Source: Rhodococcus sp. AW25M09 (GTDB lineage Bacteria; Actinomycetota; Actinomycetes; Mycobacteriales; Mycobacteriaceae). Taken from it: a stretch of DNA of 47,810 nt. The notes beneath the pieces are model-generated. The model saw nothing but the letters and a program-made list of their open reading frames with translations, did not search any database and had not been told where the DNA came from. The stretch lies in contig NZ_CAPS01000073.1 of the NCBI RefSeq assembly GCF_000333955.1, positions 1-47,810 of the forward strand, in the 5' to 3' direction. A program made the position numbers and the translations under genes. Positions 28,050 to 45,512 of the stretch are shown here, in pieces. How positions within the stretch are numbered: the first letter of the stretch is position 1; every line of letters starts with the position of its first letter.

Positions 28050-30536
28050 GTGCGAGTCCCACAATCCTGGCTGACCGAGGTTCTGCACGCGGGGACGCCC
28101 GACTGGGCTGTCTCGCCCGAGGAACTCGACGCCGGTTTCGTACGGGTCGGGTTCGAGGTCGAGGAGCTCGAGGCCCTGGACAATGTGGCCGGACCGCTGG
28201 TGGTGGGCCGGGTGAGCTCGATCGAAGAGCTGACCGAGTTCAAGAAGCCGATTCGTTTCTGCCTGGTGGACGTCGGAACCGACGAGCCGCAGGAAATTGT
28301 CTGCGGAGCGCGAAATTTCGAAGAGGGCGATCTGATCGTGGCCGCTCTGCCGGGCAGCGTTCTGCCCGGGGGGTTCGCCATCGCATCGCGCAAGACGTAC
28401 GGCCGCAACTCCAACGGCATGATCTGTTCGACGCTCGAGCTCGGACTCGGCCGAGACCACTCCGGAATTCTGGTGCTGCCCGACGGTACAGCCGACCCGG
28501 GTGACGACGCGAAAGCAGTTCTTGGCCTGCAGGATTCGGTCATCGAGCTCAATGTCACCCCAGATCGTGGCTACGCCTTCTCCGTCCGCGGTCTCGCCCG
28601 TGAACTGGCGTGCAGTTTCGATCTGCCGTACGTGGACCCGGCGCGCACGGTCGCCACCGAGGTCACCGGTGACGCGTGGTCTGCCACCGTCGAACCGACG
28701 TCGGGCGCGTCGCGATTCGCCTTGCGCAAGGTCGTCGGTATCGATCCGACAGCAACGACTCCGTGGTGGATTCAGCGTCGTTTGCTCCTGGCCGGCGTAC
28801 GCCCCATCTCCGCGGCGGTCGATGTCACCAATTACGTGCTCCACGAACTCGGGCAGCCACTGCACGCCTTCGATGCTGCCAAGCTGGACGGCGGCATAGT
28901 CGTGCGCCGTGCGACAGCGGGGGAGAAGCTGACCACGCTGGATGGTGTCGAGCGTTCGCTCGATCCTGAGGACGTCGTCATCGCCGACGGATCGGGAGCG
29001 ATTTCGCTCGCGGGTGTGATGGGCGGGTTGTCCACCGAGGTCGATGACTCGACCACCGAGGTCGTCCTCGAGGCGGCGTCGTTCGATCCGCTCGCGGTGT
29101 TCAGAACCGGGCGTCGGCACAAGCTCTCGAGCGAGGCAAGCAAGCGTTTCGAACGAACCGTGGACTCTGCTCTTCCGGTCGCGGCGCTCGATCGTGCTGC
29201 ACAGCTACTGGTCGAGATCGCGGGTGGTCGGATCGAGCCCGTGCTGACCGACATCGGGGAGGCAACCGAATACCCCTCGGTCACGATGGACTTCGATCTG
29301 CCGGACCGGATTGCCGGTGTGGAGTACCCCAACGGGACCGCGGCTCGACGGTTGACACAGATCGGATGCCGAGTCGAGGTGTCGGTCGACGACGCCGGGC
29401 ACGGCCAGCTGATCGTCTCGCCGCCGTCCTGGCGACCGGATCTGGTGCAGAGCGCCGACCTGGTAGAAGAGGTGCTGCGGCTCGAGGGACTCGAAAAGAT
29501 TCCCTCGGTACTACCCTCTGCTCCCGGCGGTCGTGGCCTCACCGCGGAACAGAAGCGACGGCGCGCCGTCGGCAAGGCACTCGCGTTTGCCGGGTACGTC
29601 GAGGTGTTGCCCCCAGTGTTTCTCCCCAAGGGTGTTTTCGACACCTGGGGCCTCGCGGCGGACGATTCTCGGCGCGAGACCACCTCGGTGCTCAACCCGC
29701 TCGAGGCCGACCGTCCAGAGCTCGCGACGACGGTGCTCCCCGGTCTGCTCGAGATGCTCGGTAGGAACGTCGCCCGCGGTCAGCGAGATGTCTCGCTGTT
29801 CGGAATAGCCCAGGTGGTGCTCCGAGACGATGCCACCGCCGCGGTGGAGGCATTGCCGGTCGACCGTCGTCCTACCGACGATCAGATAGCCATGCTTCGC
29901 GGTTCGCTGCCTGCGCAGCCGGTGCATGTGGGTCTTGTGCTCACCGGGCAGCGTGAGTTCACGGGTCCGTGGGGGCCGGGACGCGCCGCCGAAGCTGCGG
30001 ACGCGTTCGCAGCGGTACGCACGGTTGCCGAGGCGGCCGGCGTGAACGTCGATCTTCGAGCTGCACAGCACCTTCCGTGGCATCCGGGTCGGTGTGCCGA
30101 GGTTCTGCTCGACGGCGAGGTCGTCGGGTATGCAGGTGAACTGCACCCGGCGGTCCTCGAACGCGCCGGCCTGCCGCCGCGCACGTGTGCCGTCGAGCTC
30201 AGTCTGAGTGCTCTCCCCGTGGTCGAATCGCTCCCTGCCCCCGAGGTGTCGCCGTATCCGGCGGTGCTGCAGGACGTAGCCGTAGTGGTCGACGCGTCCG
30301 TGCCGGCGGCCTCCGTGGAAGCCGCGCTCACGATCGGCGGCGGCGACTTGCTCGAGTCGATCCGGTTGTTCGACGTCTACGACGGTGAACAGGTCGGCGA
30401 AGGACGCAAGTCGCTGGCCTTCGCATTGCGGTTCCGTGGGACCGACGGCACCTTGACCGAGGATCAGGCGACTGCCGCTCGCGACGCAGCGGTGGAGGCT
30501 GCATCGAAGGCGGTCGGAGCCCAGCTGCGGAGCTGA
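28050..30536 (+). CDS. pheT: phenylalanyl-tRNA synthetase beta subunit
   Basis: The 828-residue beta subunit, with tRNA-binding OB fold ([12 protein letters not shown] to GSVLPGG, residues ~50-110), B3/B4 editing domain that removes mischarged Tyr, B5 domain ([14 protein letters not shown] onward) and a C-terminal ferredoxin-like anticodon-binding domain ([15 protein letters not shown] to [17 protein letters not shown]). GTG 28050 begins the standard [11 protein letters not shown]. It pairs with pheS to form the tetramer. No irregularity was seen. Confidence 0.96.
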   Translation: MRVPQSWLTEVLHAGTPDWAVSPEELDAGFVRVGFEVEELEALDNVAGPLVVGRVSSIEELTEFKKPIRFCLVDVGTDEPQEIVCGARNFEEGDLIVAALPGSVLPGGFAIASRKTYGRNSNGMICSTLELGLGRDHSGILVLPDGTADPGDDAKAVLGLQDSVIELNVTPDRGYAFSVRGLARELACSFDLPYVDPARTVATEVTGDAWSATVEPTSGASRFALRKVVGIDPTATTPWWIQRRLLLAGVRPISAAVDVTNYVLHELGQPLHAFDAAKLDGGIVVRRATAGEKLTTLDGVERSLDPEDVVIADGSGAISLAGVMGGLSTEVDDSTTEVVLEAASFDPLAVFRTGRRHKLSSEASKRFERTVDSALPVAALDRAAQLLVEIAGGRIEPVLTDIGEATEYPSVTMDFDLPDRIAGVEYPNGTAARRLTQIGCRVEVSVDDAGHGQLIVSPPSWRPDLVQSADLVEEVLRLEGLEKIPSVLPSAPGGRGLTAEQKRRRAVGKALAFAGYVEVLPPVFLPKGVFDTWGLAADDSRRETTSVLNPLEADRPELATTVLPGLLEMLGRNVARGQRDVSLFGIAQVVLRDDATAAVEALPVDRRPTDDQIAMLRGSLPAQPVHVGLVLTGQREFTGPWGPGRAAEAADAFAAVRTVAEAAGVNVDLRAAQHLPWHPGRCAEVLLDGEVVGYAGELHPAVLERAGLPPRTCAVELSLSALPVVESLPAPEVSPYPAVLQDVAVVVDASVPAASVEAALTIGGGDLLESIRLFDVYDGEQVGEGRKSLAFALRFRGTDGTLTEDQATAARDAAVEAASKAVGAQLRS

Positions 30537-30605
30537 TCGGTCCACCCCCGGGCAGTCGTGTCCGTAGCGTGGAGTCACGAGTGGTCACGACGACTGGAGT
30601 AGCAG

Positions 30606-31166
30606 ATGAGTGAATCCGAAGTTGACGGCACTGCGTCCGACTTGCAGGTGGTGCAGGATGTCCTCGCGGCGGTCGCGGGTCGGCCACAGCTCGCCCCGGT
30701 TGCGGCTGCAGCGTCGGCTCTTGCTGCCGAGTTGAGCACCGCCGAGCCCGCTACGCCCGGTCGCACTGTGCCTGATCCCGCATCAGCGCCGGGGACGGTT
30801 CCCGATGTCGATGTTCCGAAGGTCACGAAGCCGCGAATCGATCAGCCGCTCGGGGATCCGCCGCCCGGGGCTCCCCTCGGCGGCACTGTGCCGGGGATCA
30901 TCGAGGCGGAGCTGGTCGATGATCCGCTCGGCGCTGCCGGCGGCGGATCTATCGGCGGCGTGGTCGGTGACTTCACCGATTCCGGCGTGCCGACCTGGGA
31001 CGGCGTGCGAGACAAGGTGGAGCATCGCTCGGGCACCGCTGCCGGGGCGCAGGAGTTGGACGAGGACTCTCGGGCCGGCCGCGACCTCGACGAGCAGTGG
31101 AGCGAACGGCAGGAAGCGGGTCGGCGCAAGCTCGACGAAATCCGCAAGTCCATGGGCGGAAGCTGA
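30606..31166 (+). CDS. hypothetical Pro/Gly-rich 186-residue protein
   Basis: The protein has an Ala-rich helical N-terminus (residues ~12-45), a long Pro/Gly-rich disordered middle (PDPASAPGTVPDVDVPKVTK, PPPGAPLGGTVPG) and a charged helical C-terminus (ARGAQ-like AGAQELDEDSRAGRDLDEQW then RRKLDEIRKSMGGS). No signal peptide or membrane span is visible. TGGAG lies a few bases before the ATG. It lies between pheT and argC, where relatives usually have no gene I can name. A weak GC-rich hairpin (31173-31191) follows. I do not recognise the family; a linker or scaffold role is only a guess. Confidence 0.65.
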   Translation: MSESEVDGTASDLQVVQDVLAAVAGRPQLAPVAAAASALAAELSTAEPATPGRTVPDPASAPGTVPDVDVPKVTKPRIDQPLGDPPPGAPLGGTVPGIIEAELVDDPLGAAGGGSIGGVVGDFTDSGVPTWDGVRDKVEHRSGTAAGAQELDEDSRAGRDLDEQWSERQEAGRRKLDEIRKSMGGS

Positions 31167-31204
31167 CACGCCGGGCGGGGTACACCCACCCAGCCATGAA
31201 TGAG

Positions 31205-33517
<2,313 letters not shown>

Positions 33518-33521
<4 letters not shown>

Positions 33522-34428
33522 CCTCGGCCGCACTGGAACTCACGGCTGCGCAGAAGGCGTTCACGCTGGCAGAGGCCCTGCCCTGGCTGCAGCGCTTCGC
33601 GGGCAAGACCGTCGTGGTGAAGTACGGCGGCAACGCCATGATCGACGAGAATCTCAAACGGGCGTTCGCTGCCGACATGGTTTTCCTGCGTACCGTCGGA
33701 ATCCATCCCGTGGTCGTACACGGTGGTGGCCCGCAGATCTCGGCCATGTTGACCAGGCTCGGGCTGGCCGGTGAGTTCCGCGGCGGCTTCCGAGTCACCA
33801 CGCCCGAGGTGATGGACGTCGTTCGGATGGTTCTGTTCGGCCAGGTCGGACGTGAACTCGTCGGCCTGATCAACAGTCACGGTCCGTACGCGGTCGGCAT
33901 CTCCGGTGAGGATGCGCACCTGTTCACCGCGACCCGGCGCACCGTCCTGGTCGACGGCACCGCGACCGATATCGGATTGGTCGGAGACGTCACCTCGGTC
34001 GACCCGGCGGCGATCTTCGATCTCATTGCCGCAGGCCGGATCCCGGTGGTGTCGACCATCGCTCCGGACCGGGACGGTGTGGTGCACAACATCAATGCAG
34101 ACACCGCGGCAGCCGCGCTGGCGAGTGCCATCGGTGCCGAGAAGTTGGTCGTTCTCACCGATGTCGAGGGGCTCTACACCGCGTGGCCCGATCGCAGCTC
34201 GTTGGCCTCCGAGATCGATGTGTCTGCACTCGAGACGTTACTGCCCTCGCTCGACGCCGGGATGGTGCCGAAAATGGAAGCGTGCCTGCGTGCCGTGCAA
34301 GCGGGTGTGCCGACGGCTCATGTCATCGACGGCCGCGTCGAACATTCCGTCCTGGTGGAACTGTTCACCGGCGAGGGAATCGGCACCATGGTCACCCCCG
34401 ATCGTCCTTCTACGTCAGGAGTCACGCT

Positions 34429-34432
<4 letters not shown>
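33518..34432 (+). CDS. argB: acetylglutamate kinase
   Basis: ArgB phosphorylates N-acetylglutamate with ATP, the usual feedback-controlled step. The 304-residue protein has KYGGNAM and VVHGGGPQI for phosphate binding, [35 protein letters not shown] and the [11 protein letters not shown] segment of arginine-sensitive forms. The N-terminal helix ([20 protein letters not shown]) is typical of hexameric, arginine-inhibited enzymes, so feedback inhibition is expected. It starts within the argJ stop (ATGA) and ends overlapping argD. Confidence 0.96.
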
Positions 34433-37078
<2,646 letters not shown>

Positions 37079-37129
37079 GTACCGGCTACCCATCACGTGC
37101 AACAAGAACAACGAAGGAGCTCGAACACC

Positions 37130-39774
<2,645 letters not shown>

Positions 39775-39882
39775 GAGAGCAATCGATATCCACGCCGGTC
39801 TCCTCGAGTGTGATGTGAGAGGCTTTCGTCACACGAAGATCGATGCCGGTCGTTCTGTCGGGCCGAACGCAGGAGTGAGTTT

Positions 39883-42800
39883 GTGGGACTGAATGCAGAC
39901 GCCGTACGCGGTCCACTACGTCGTGCCATCGCCACGGCGCAGAACGGTCTCGAGGTCATCCGTCTGGGTGGTCTCGAAACCGAGGTGGATCCGTCGCCGT
40001 TTCGGGTGATGGACCGAGAGCCGATGTATCGGCTTCGGCGCTACTTCCCCGACGATGTGCCTGCGGACAGCCCTCCGGTGGTGCTCATTCCGCCGATGAT
40101 GGTCTCCGCGGATGTCTACGACGTCACCACCGACCAGGGGGCCGCCGGAATCCTGCACGGCATGGGTCTCGATCCGTGGGTGGTCGATTTCGGTTCGCCC
40201 GATACCGAAGAGGGTGGGTGGAGCCGCACTCTCGCCGACCATGTCGTGGCCATCAGTGAGGTCGTCGACAAGGTGCACGAGTACACCGGACGTGACGTCC
40301 ATCTCGGTGGGTACTCTCAGGGTGGAATGTTCTGCTACCAGGCGGCCGCCTACCGTGGTGGGCGAAACCTCGCCAGCCTCATCACCTTCGGTGCTCCGGT
40401 CGACACGTTGGCCGGATTACCGCTGGGGATCCCGGCTGGCGTGGCCACGCGGGGCGCGGAGTTCCTGGCCGATCACGTGTTCACCCGGCTTGCCGTATCG
40501 GGTTGGATGGCGCGGACGGGATTTCAGTTGCTCGATCCGGCGAAGACCGTGCGGTCGAGGTTGGACTTCCTGCGTCAGTTGCACGACCGTGAGGCGCTGT
40601 TGCCCCGCGAGCCGCAGCGACGCTTTCTGGCGATGGACGGGTGGGTGGCCTGGTCCGGGCCTGCCGTGGCGGAGTTGTTGAAGCAGTTCGTCGTTCACAA
40701 TCGCATGATGACCGGCGGGTTCGCCATCAGGGACCGATTGTTGACTCTGGCCGAACTCACGGTGCCGGTGTTGGCCTTCGTCGGCGAGGTCGACGACATC
40801 GGTCAACCGTTGGCTGTGCGCGGCATTCAACGCGCTGCGCCGCGCGCCCAGGTCTTCGAAACCACGTTGCGCGCCGGTCACTTCGGCCTGGTGGTCGGCA
40901 GCACTGCGGCTGCGCAGACGTGGCCGACCACGGGAAACTGGATTCGGTGGCGCGAGAACCTCGGACCCAAGCCCGAGGCGGTCCGCCCGATGGAGCGTGA
41001 GGATCACAGCGACACCGACAGCGGAGTGTCGATCACCAACCGACTGATCCATACGGCCGCCTCCATCGCCGAGGTCGGCGTCGGCGTCGGCCGTGGGCTG
41101 GCATCGGCGGCCACCGGTGCGGTGCGTGGTACCCGAGAAATCTCGTCCGAGGCCGTGCGTACGTTGCCACGACTGGCGCGGCTCGGTCAGATGCAACCGC
41201 ACAGTCGAGTTTCGTTGGGCCGCTTGATTGCCGAGCAAGGACGCAAGTCTCCCAACGGTGAATGCTTCCTGTTCGACGACCGAGTGCACACCTACGATGC
41301 GGTGAACGTTCGCATCGACAATGTGGTGCGCGGTCTGATCAGCGTCGGTGTACGGCCCGCGTCACGCATCGGAGTGTTGATGGAGACGCGGCCGAGCGCG
41401 TTGGCTGCAATGGCCGCACTCTCGCGCATCGGTGCAGTGCCGGTTCTGTTGCAGCCGGGCAGTGACCTGGCAGCAGTATTGCGGACCGTCGACGTCGACA
41501 CCGTGATCGCAGATCCCGACAACGCCGCGGCTGCAGTCCCGGTGGTACCGAATGTGTTGGTCCTCGGCGGCGGTGACACTCGCACACTGGACATCCCCTC
41601 GGGGTACGAGGTGACCGACCTCGAGGCCATCGATCCCGACTCGGTGCGTCTACCTCAGTGGTACGAGCCCGATCCCGGTCGCGCTCGTGAACTGGCAATG
41701 ATCCTGTTCACCACGACCGACCGTGGCCTCGAGCCTCGCTACATCACCAATTATCGCTGGGCGTTGTCGGCCTTCGGAACCGCAACAACCGCCGCGCTCG
41801 GTCCTGGCGATACCGTGTATTGCCTTGCCCCGCTGCATCATTCGGCTGGAATACTCGTCACGATCGGTGGTGCGCTCGCAGGCGGATCACGCATTGCGCT
41901 CTCTCGTGGTCTCGATCCCGAACGGTTCAGCGAAGAGGTCTACCGTTACGGCGTCACCGTGGTGAGTTACACCTGGACGATGATGCGGCAGATCCTCGAC
42001 GATGGCCGTTTCCCGGTCGATTCCGGCCATCCGGTACGTCTGTTCATCGGCTCCGGGATGCCGGTGGGACTGTGGCGACGCACGCTGGCACGGTTCAGCC
42101 CGGCCCGGGTGCTCGAGTTCTACGCATCGACCGAGAACGATGTGATTCTGGCCAACGTGGCGGGTTCGAAAATCGGCTCGAAGGGCCGTCCCTTGCCCGG
42201 CAGTGCTCGCGTCGCCCTGGCGGCCTACGACCCGATCACCGGCCGACTCGAAGAGGACGACGACGGCTTCGTCCGGCAGTGTCGAGACAACGAGATCGGG
42301 CTGCTACTCGGTCGGCCCAGCGGAGAGGGCGAAGCGACGAGCCACGTCATGCGGGGAGTTTTCGAGCCCACGGACGCATGGATCCCCACCGAGAATTTGT
42401 TCCGCCGCGATTCCGAGGGAGATTACTGGCTCATCGACCGTAAGGACACGGTTGTGCGATCAACCTGCGGTCCGGTGTACACGCAGCCCATCGTCGACGC
42501 GGTAGGGGATCTCGACCAGGTCGATTCGGCTGTGGTCTACGGAGTGCGCGTCGCTGTCGATCGGCCACGATCGGTTCGCGTCGAGGCGAGTGCTACCGAG
42601 GTCGCAGTCTGCGCCATCTCACTGCAACCGGAGGCAGTGATCACGGCGCGTGCACTGACGGACGCTCTCGGTGCACTGCTTCCTGCGGAGCGCCCGGGGA
42701 TCGTGCACGTGGTGCCCGAGATCCCGGTGGGTCGCGCATACCGTCCGAACGCGACGGCATTGAAGGAAGCAGGCATCCCTGTGCCGAGCGCGCGGTCATG

Positions 42801-42900
42801 GTTCTACGACGAGGAGTCGAACACCTATCGAAGACTGACCAAAGCCGTTGTGGCAGAAAGATTCGTCGACACCTCCGACCGAGCAAAGGTGTCGTCGTAG
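39883..42900 (+). CDS. lipase-like / acyl-CoA-synthetase-like fusion (Rv1683 type)
   Basis: The 1005-residue protein joins an alpha/beta hydrolase (residues ~40-350) to an ANL adenylate-forming domain (~435-960), the layout of mycobacterial Rv1683, a triacylglycerol-linked lipase/acyl-CoA synthetase. The hydrolase keeps GGYSQGG (Ser145), with likely Asp304 or 305 and His333. The ANL part is degenerate: the P-loop reads ILFTTTDRGLEPRY (607-620) instead of TSGTTGxPK, and VGRAYRPNATALK replaces the usual GKI catalytic-Lys motif, while YASTEND and IDRKDTVVRS survive. The synthetase half may therefore be weak or repurposed for binding. GTG 39883 follows AGGAG. A lipid storage or mobilisation role is inferred. 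Confidence 0.86.
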   Translation: MGLNADAVRGPLRRAIATAQNGLEVIRLGGLETEVDPSPFRVMDREPMYRLRRYFPDDVPADSPPVVLIPPMMVSADVYDVTTDQGAAGILHGMGLDPWVVDFGSPDTEEGGWSRTLADHVVAISEVVDKVHEYTGRDVHLGGYSQGGMFCYQAAAYRGGRNLASLITFGAPVDTLAGLPLGIPAGVATRGAEFLADHVFTRLAVSGWMARTGFQLLDPAKTVRSRLDFLRQLHDREALLPREPQRRFLAMDGWVAWSGPAVAELLKQFVVHNRMMTGGFAIRDRLLTLAELTVPVLAFVGEVDDIGQPLAVRGIQRAAPRAQVFETTLRAGHFGLVVGSTAAAQTWPTTGNWIRWRENLGPKPEAVRPMEREDHSDTDSGVSITNRLIHTAASIAEVGVGVGRGLASAATGAVRGTREISSEAVRTLPRLARLGQMQPHSRVSLGRLIAEQGRKSPNGECFLFDDRVHTYDAVNVRIDNVVRGLISVGVRPASRIGVLMETRPSALAAMAALSRIGAVPVLLQPGSDLAAVLRTVDVDTVIADPDNAAAAVPVVPNVLVLGGGDTRTLDIPSGYEVTDLEAIDPDSVRLPQWYEPDPGRARELAMILFTTTDRGLEPRYITNYRWALSAFGTATTAALGPGDTVYCLAPLHHSAGILVTIGGALAGGSRIALSRGLDPERFSEEVYRYGVTVVSYTWTMMRQILDDGRFPVDSGHPVRLFIGSGMPVGLWRRTLARFSPARVLEFYASTENDVILANVAGSKIGSKGRPLPGSARVALAAYDPITGRLEEDDDGFVRQCRDNEIGLLLGRPSGEGEATSHVMRGVFEPTDAWIPTENLFRRDSEGDYWLIDRKDTVVRSTCGPVYTQPIVDAVGDLDQVDSAVVYGVRVAVDRPRSVRVEASATEVAVCAISLQPEAVITARALTDALGALLPAERPGIVHVVPEIPVGRAYRPNATALKEAGIPVPSARSWFYDEESNTYRRLTKAVVAERFVDTSDRAKVSS

Positions 42901-42986
42901 CTGCGGTTCGTCGGCGCTTCGGCGGCGTTGGGTACCGTAACCCAGTACATGACTCCGGCTGGGCCGGAGGCGAACAAAGGACACTC

Positions 42987-43193
42987 GTGGCGATCGATCA
43001 GACACTGCTCTCCATTCTTGCCTGCCCTGTGGACAAGGGGCCGCTGCTGTTGGTCGACGGCGAGTTGCTCTACAACCCCCGGCTGCGGCGCGCGTATCCC
43101 ATCGCGAACGGCATCCCCGTTCTACTTGCCGACGATGCCCGCGATGTGGACGACGCCGAGCACGACGCCATTCTCGCGCGCGCTCGGTCCTGA
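42987..43193 (+). CDS. Trm112 family protein
   Basis: A 68-residue zinc-ribbon-like protein starting MAIDQTLLSILACPVDKGPLLL, with the Trm112 core RRAYPIANGIPVLLADDARD. In eukaryotes Trm112 activates tRNA and rRNA methyltransferases; bacterial copies may do the same. Only one Cys is present, so metal binding is probably lost, as in many bacterial members. GTG 42987 follows AAAGGA. It corresponds in position to Rv1684, next to the Rv1683-type gene. Confidence 0.85.
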   Translation: MAIDQTLLSILACPVDKGPLLLVDGELLYNPRLRRAYPIANGIPVLLADDARDVDDAEHDAILARARS

Positions 43194-43217
43194 TACGCGA
43201 CTATCGGGGCTCGCCGT

Positions 43218-43868
43218 TCACGAGCTCTCTTCGGATCCGTGTCCCACCGGCAGGGGCCCGGTGAGGTAGCGCTGCAGCGTTGGGGCCACCCAGTCGACGA
43301 CGCGCTCGGCGGGCATCGAGGCGAGTGGTTCCAACTTCAGAATGTGGCGGCTCAGCAGCAGGCCGGACATTTGAGCGGCCACCAGGTTGACGCGTTCGAG
43401 AGCCGACCCTGCTGGGTCGTCGACGCGGGTGGCGATGTCTCGAAGCACCACCTGCATGAGAAATGTTCTGAGTAGCGCGGGGTCTCCGCTGGAGATCATC
43501 GTGCGAAACGCGGCGATGACGGCGTCGCTGTTCTCGGACTCCCACACTCCGAGTACGCCGGTGAGGAGCGCTCGACCCAGGTCGTCGGTGTCCACGGACA
43601 GAACTTGTCGGAGGGTGTCGCTCGGGTCGATCGGAAGCGCGATCGACGCCACGAACAGGTCCCGTTTGGTGCCGAAATAGTGGTGGATCAGGGCGGAGTC
43701 GACGCCCGCGTCGGCGGCGATGGCGCGCACCGAGGTCTTGTCGAATCCATGTTGGGCGAACAGTCCTCTGGCCGAGGCCAGGATCGTGTCGCGGGTGCCT
43801 GATCGGCCCGGCCGACGACCGGATCTTGTCTGGGAATTATCGGTTTCGTTCACCACCGGCACAACCAT
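43218..43868 (-). CDS. TetR-family regulator of the adjacent ABC exporter
   Basis: A 216-residue TetR/AcrR regulator. The N-terminal HTH reads GTRDTILASARGLFAQHGFDKTSVRAIAADAGVDSALIHHYFGTKRDLF, the full TetR pattern in pieces; the C-terminus is the ligand-binding, dimerising part. It is the third gene of a minus-strand operon behind the ATPase and permease genes, with a 61-base gap. It probably represses that operon by binding the inverted repeat at 45435-45472. ATG 43868 or GTG 43853 could be the start; neither has a ribosome site. Confidence 0.85.
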   Translation of the reverse strand: MVVPVVNETDNSQTRSGRRPGRSGTRDTILASARGLFAQHGFDKTSVRAIAADAGVDSALIHHYFGTKRDLFVASIALPIDPSDTLRQVLSVDTDDLGRALLTGVLGVWESENSDAVIAAFRTMISSGDPALLRTFLMQVVLRDIATRVDDPAGSALERVNLVAAQMSGLLLSRHILKLEPLASMPAERVVDWVAPTLQRYLTGPLPVGHGSEESS

Positions 43869-43929
43869 GCCCGATGATCCACGCCGGGGGTCGTGTCGGG
43901 TCCTTCGGTGTGCACAGGTGGTGCGACGC

Positions 43930-44685
43930 TCACGGCGTTCTTCGACGCAGCGTGGCGGCAGCGGCGCACAGTGCAAGGACGGTACAGCTGCCGACTACCG
44001 CAAGGTCTCTTCCCATTTCTACGGTCACGGCGGACTCGAGAGAGATCTGCTGCAGGGCATTCACCGGGTAGGTGAGGGGGAGGACGTTGCTGATGGCGTG
44101 TAGCCAGTCCGGCATCTGGTCACGGGGAACCAGCAGGCCGCACAGAAACAGCTGAGGTAGCACCACGAGCGGCATGAACTGCACCGCTTGGAACTCGGTC
44201 CGGGCAAATGCGCTGCACAGCAGTCCGATCGCCACACCGAGCATCGCGTCGAGCACGGCGATCAGCACTACCCAGGCAATGGGTCCGGCTGTGGTCAAAC
44301 CGAGCAACCCGAATGCGACCGTGCAGGCGAGGATGGCCTGCGCGACTGCAGCGAGTGAGAACGCCGATCCGTAGCTCACGAGAAGATCGAGCTTCGACAT
44401 CGGGGTGGTCAACAGTCTTTCCAGTGTCCCGGAGGTTCTTTCGCGTTGCATCGCGATCGACGTGATGAGGAACATGACGACGAATGGCAGGACCCCGAGC
44501 ATGGTGATCGCGATTCGGTCGAACAGCGATTGCTGTCCTGGCGCGGTCGGTACGTCTTCGTAGAGGAAGTACAGCAGCACCATCAGCAGGGTGGGCACCA
44601 ACAGGATCATCGCGACCGTTCGGTGGTCGGACCGGAGTTGGCGAAGGATCCGGCCGGTTCCGGCGGCGTATATCTGCATGTTCAT
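43930..44685 (-). CDS. ABC-2 type export permease
   Basis: A 251-residue membrane protein with six predicted spans, opening MILLVPTLLMVLLYFLY and including ERTSGTLERLLTTPMSKLDLL, the conserved loop of DrrB-type ABC-2 permeases. It works with the ATPase encoded immediately upstream; their genes overlap by four bases. The permease-ATPase-TetR set is syntenic with Rv1686c-Rv1687c-Rv1685c. Substrate unknown, probably a drug or lipid. Confidence 0.88.
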   Translation of the reverse strand: MNMQIYAAGTGRILRQLRSDHRTVAMILLVPTLLMVLLYFLYEDVPTAPGQQSLFDRIAITMLGVLPFVVMFLITSIAMQRERTSGTLERLLTTPMSKLDLLVSYGSAFSLAAVAQAILACTVAFGLLGLTTAGPIAWVVLIAVLDAMLGVAIGLLCSAFARTEFQAVQFMPLVVLPQLFLCGLLVPRDQMPDWLHAISNVLPLTYPVNALQQISLESAVTVEMGRDLAVVGSCTVLALCAAAATLRRRTP

Positions 44686-45422
44686 GCCTGTGCTCCGGTG
44701 ATCTGGGTCGATTCGATGAGAGTCAGGAACGCATGTTCGAGGCTCGTCTCGTTGGTCCGGGTGAGCAATTCTTCTGGACTCGACTGAGCCAGGACGGACC
44801 CTTCGCGCATGAGGATGAGTGAACTGCAGTGCTCGGCTTCGTCCATGACGTGGCTGGACACCAGGATCGTTGTCCCGGCTGCGGCGATGTCGGCGAATCG
44901 CGACCAGAGTTCGGCGCGCAGGACAGGATCGAGTCCGACGGTCGGTTCGTCGAGGACGATCAACTCGGGCTCTGCGACCAACGCGCTCGCCAGTGACACT
45001 CGTCCGAGCTGTCCACCGGAAAGTTGCCCCGCTCGCGAGGAGGTCCAGTCCGTCAGGCCGACCGAATCGATAGCCGCGGCCACCTCCGGTGCCCGGCGAC
45101 CGTACATGGCCCCGAAGTACTGGACGTTCTCACGAACAGTCAGATCCAGGTAGACGCTCGGAGCCTGGGTGACGTAGCCGACCTTGCTGCGCAGAACGCT
45201 GGACCCGGCTGGTGAACCCAGAACGGTCACCGATCCACTCCGGACGATCTGCGTACCGACGATCGCCCGCATCAGCGTCGTTTTTCCGCAGCCCGAAGGA
45301 CCGAGCAGGCCGGTGATGGTTCCTCGGGGAATCGTCATATCCACGTCCCGAAGTACGGGTCGGCCGCCGCGCCGCACCGTCAACCGTTCGATCTCGACGG
45401 CGTGCTGGTAGACGTCGGGCAT
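44682..45422 (-). CDS. ABC export ATPase (DrrA-like)
   Basis: A 246-residue cytoplasmic ATPase. Walker A LLGPSGCGKTTLMRAI, Q-loop GYVTQAPSVY, signature LSGGQLGRVSLA, Walker B LIVLDEPTVGLDP and the H-loop SSHVMDEAEH are complete. The start at ATG 45422 is decided by AGGAGGT four bases upstream, which excludes a longer frame from 45458. It is transcribed from the promoter at 45470-45499. Together with the permease it forms a dimeric exporter. Confidence 0.93.
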   Translation of the reverse strand: MPDVYQHAVEIERLTVRRGGRPVLRDVDMTIPRGTITGLLGPSGCGKTTLMRAIVGTQIVRSGSVTVLGSPAGSSVLRSKVGYVTQAPSVYLDLTVRENVQYFGAMYGRRAPEVAAAIDSVGLTDWTSSRAGQLSGGQLGRVSLASALVAEPELIVLDEPTVGLDPVLRAELWSRFADIAAAGTTILVSSHVMDEAEHCSSLILMREGSVLAQSSPEELLTRTNETSLEHAFLTLIESTQITGAQA

Positions 45423-45434
45423 ATCGACCTCCTG

Positions 45435-45499
45435 AAATTCACCAAGCAATGAAATCATCGTGTGGTGAATTTATAGACCGGCATTGGCCCATAGGTCAA
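45435..45499 (-). promoter_or_regulatory. exporter promoter covered by an inverted repeat
   Basis: On the minus strand TTGACC (45494-45499) and TATAAA (45470-45475) are 18 bases apart, near consensus. AAATTCACCA (45435-45444) and TGGTGAATTT (45463-45472) form a perfect 10-bp inverted repeat with an 18-base spacer that overlaps the -10 and start point. This is the natural operator for the TetR protein of the operon. The promoter also borders the divergent mpg gene. Confidence 0.7.
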
Positions 45500-45512
45500 G
45501 GGGCGGCATCAT

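Noticed and set aside
39808..39834. CRP/GlxR-like half-sites GTGTGA and TCACAC before the lipase-FadD gene
   Set aside because: They are 15 bases apart rather than the arrangement needed for a CRP-type dimer.
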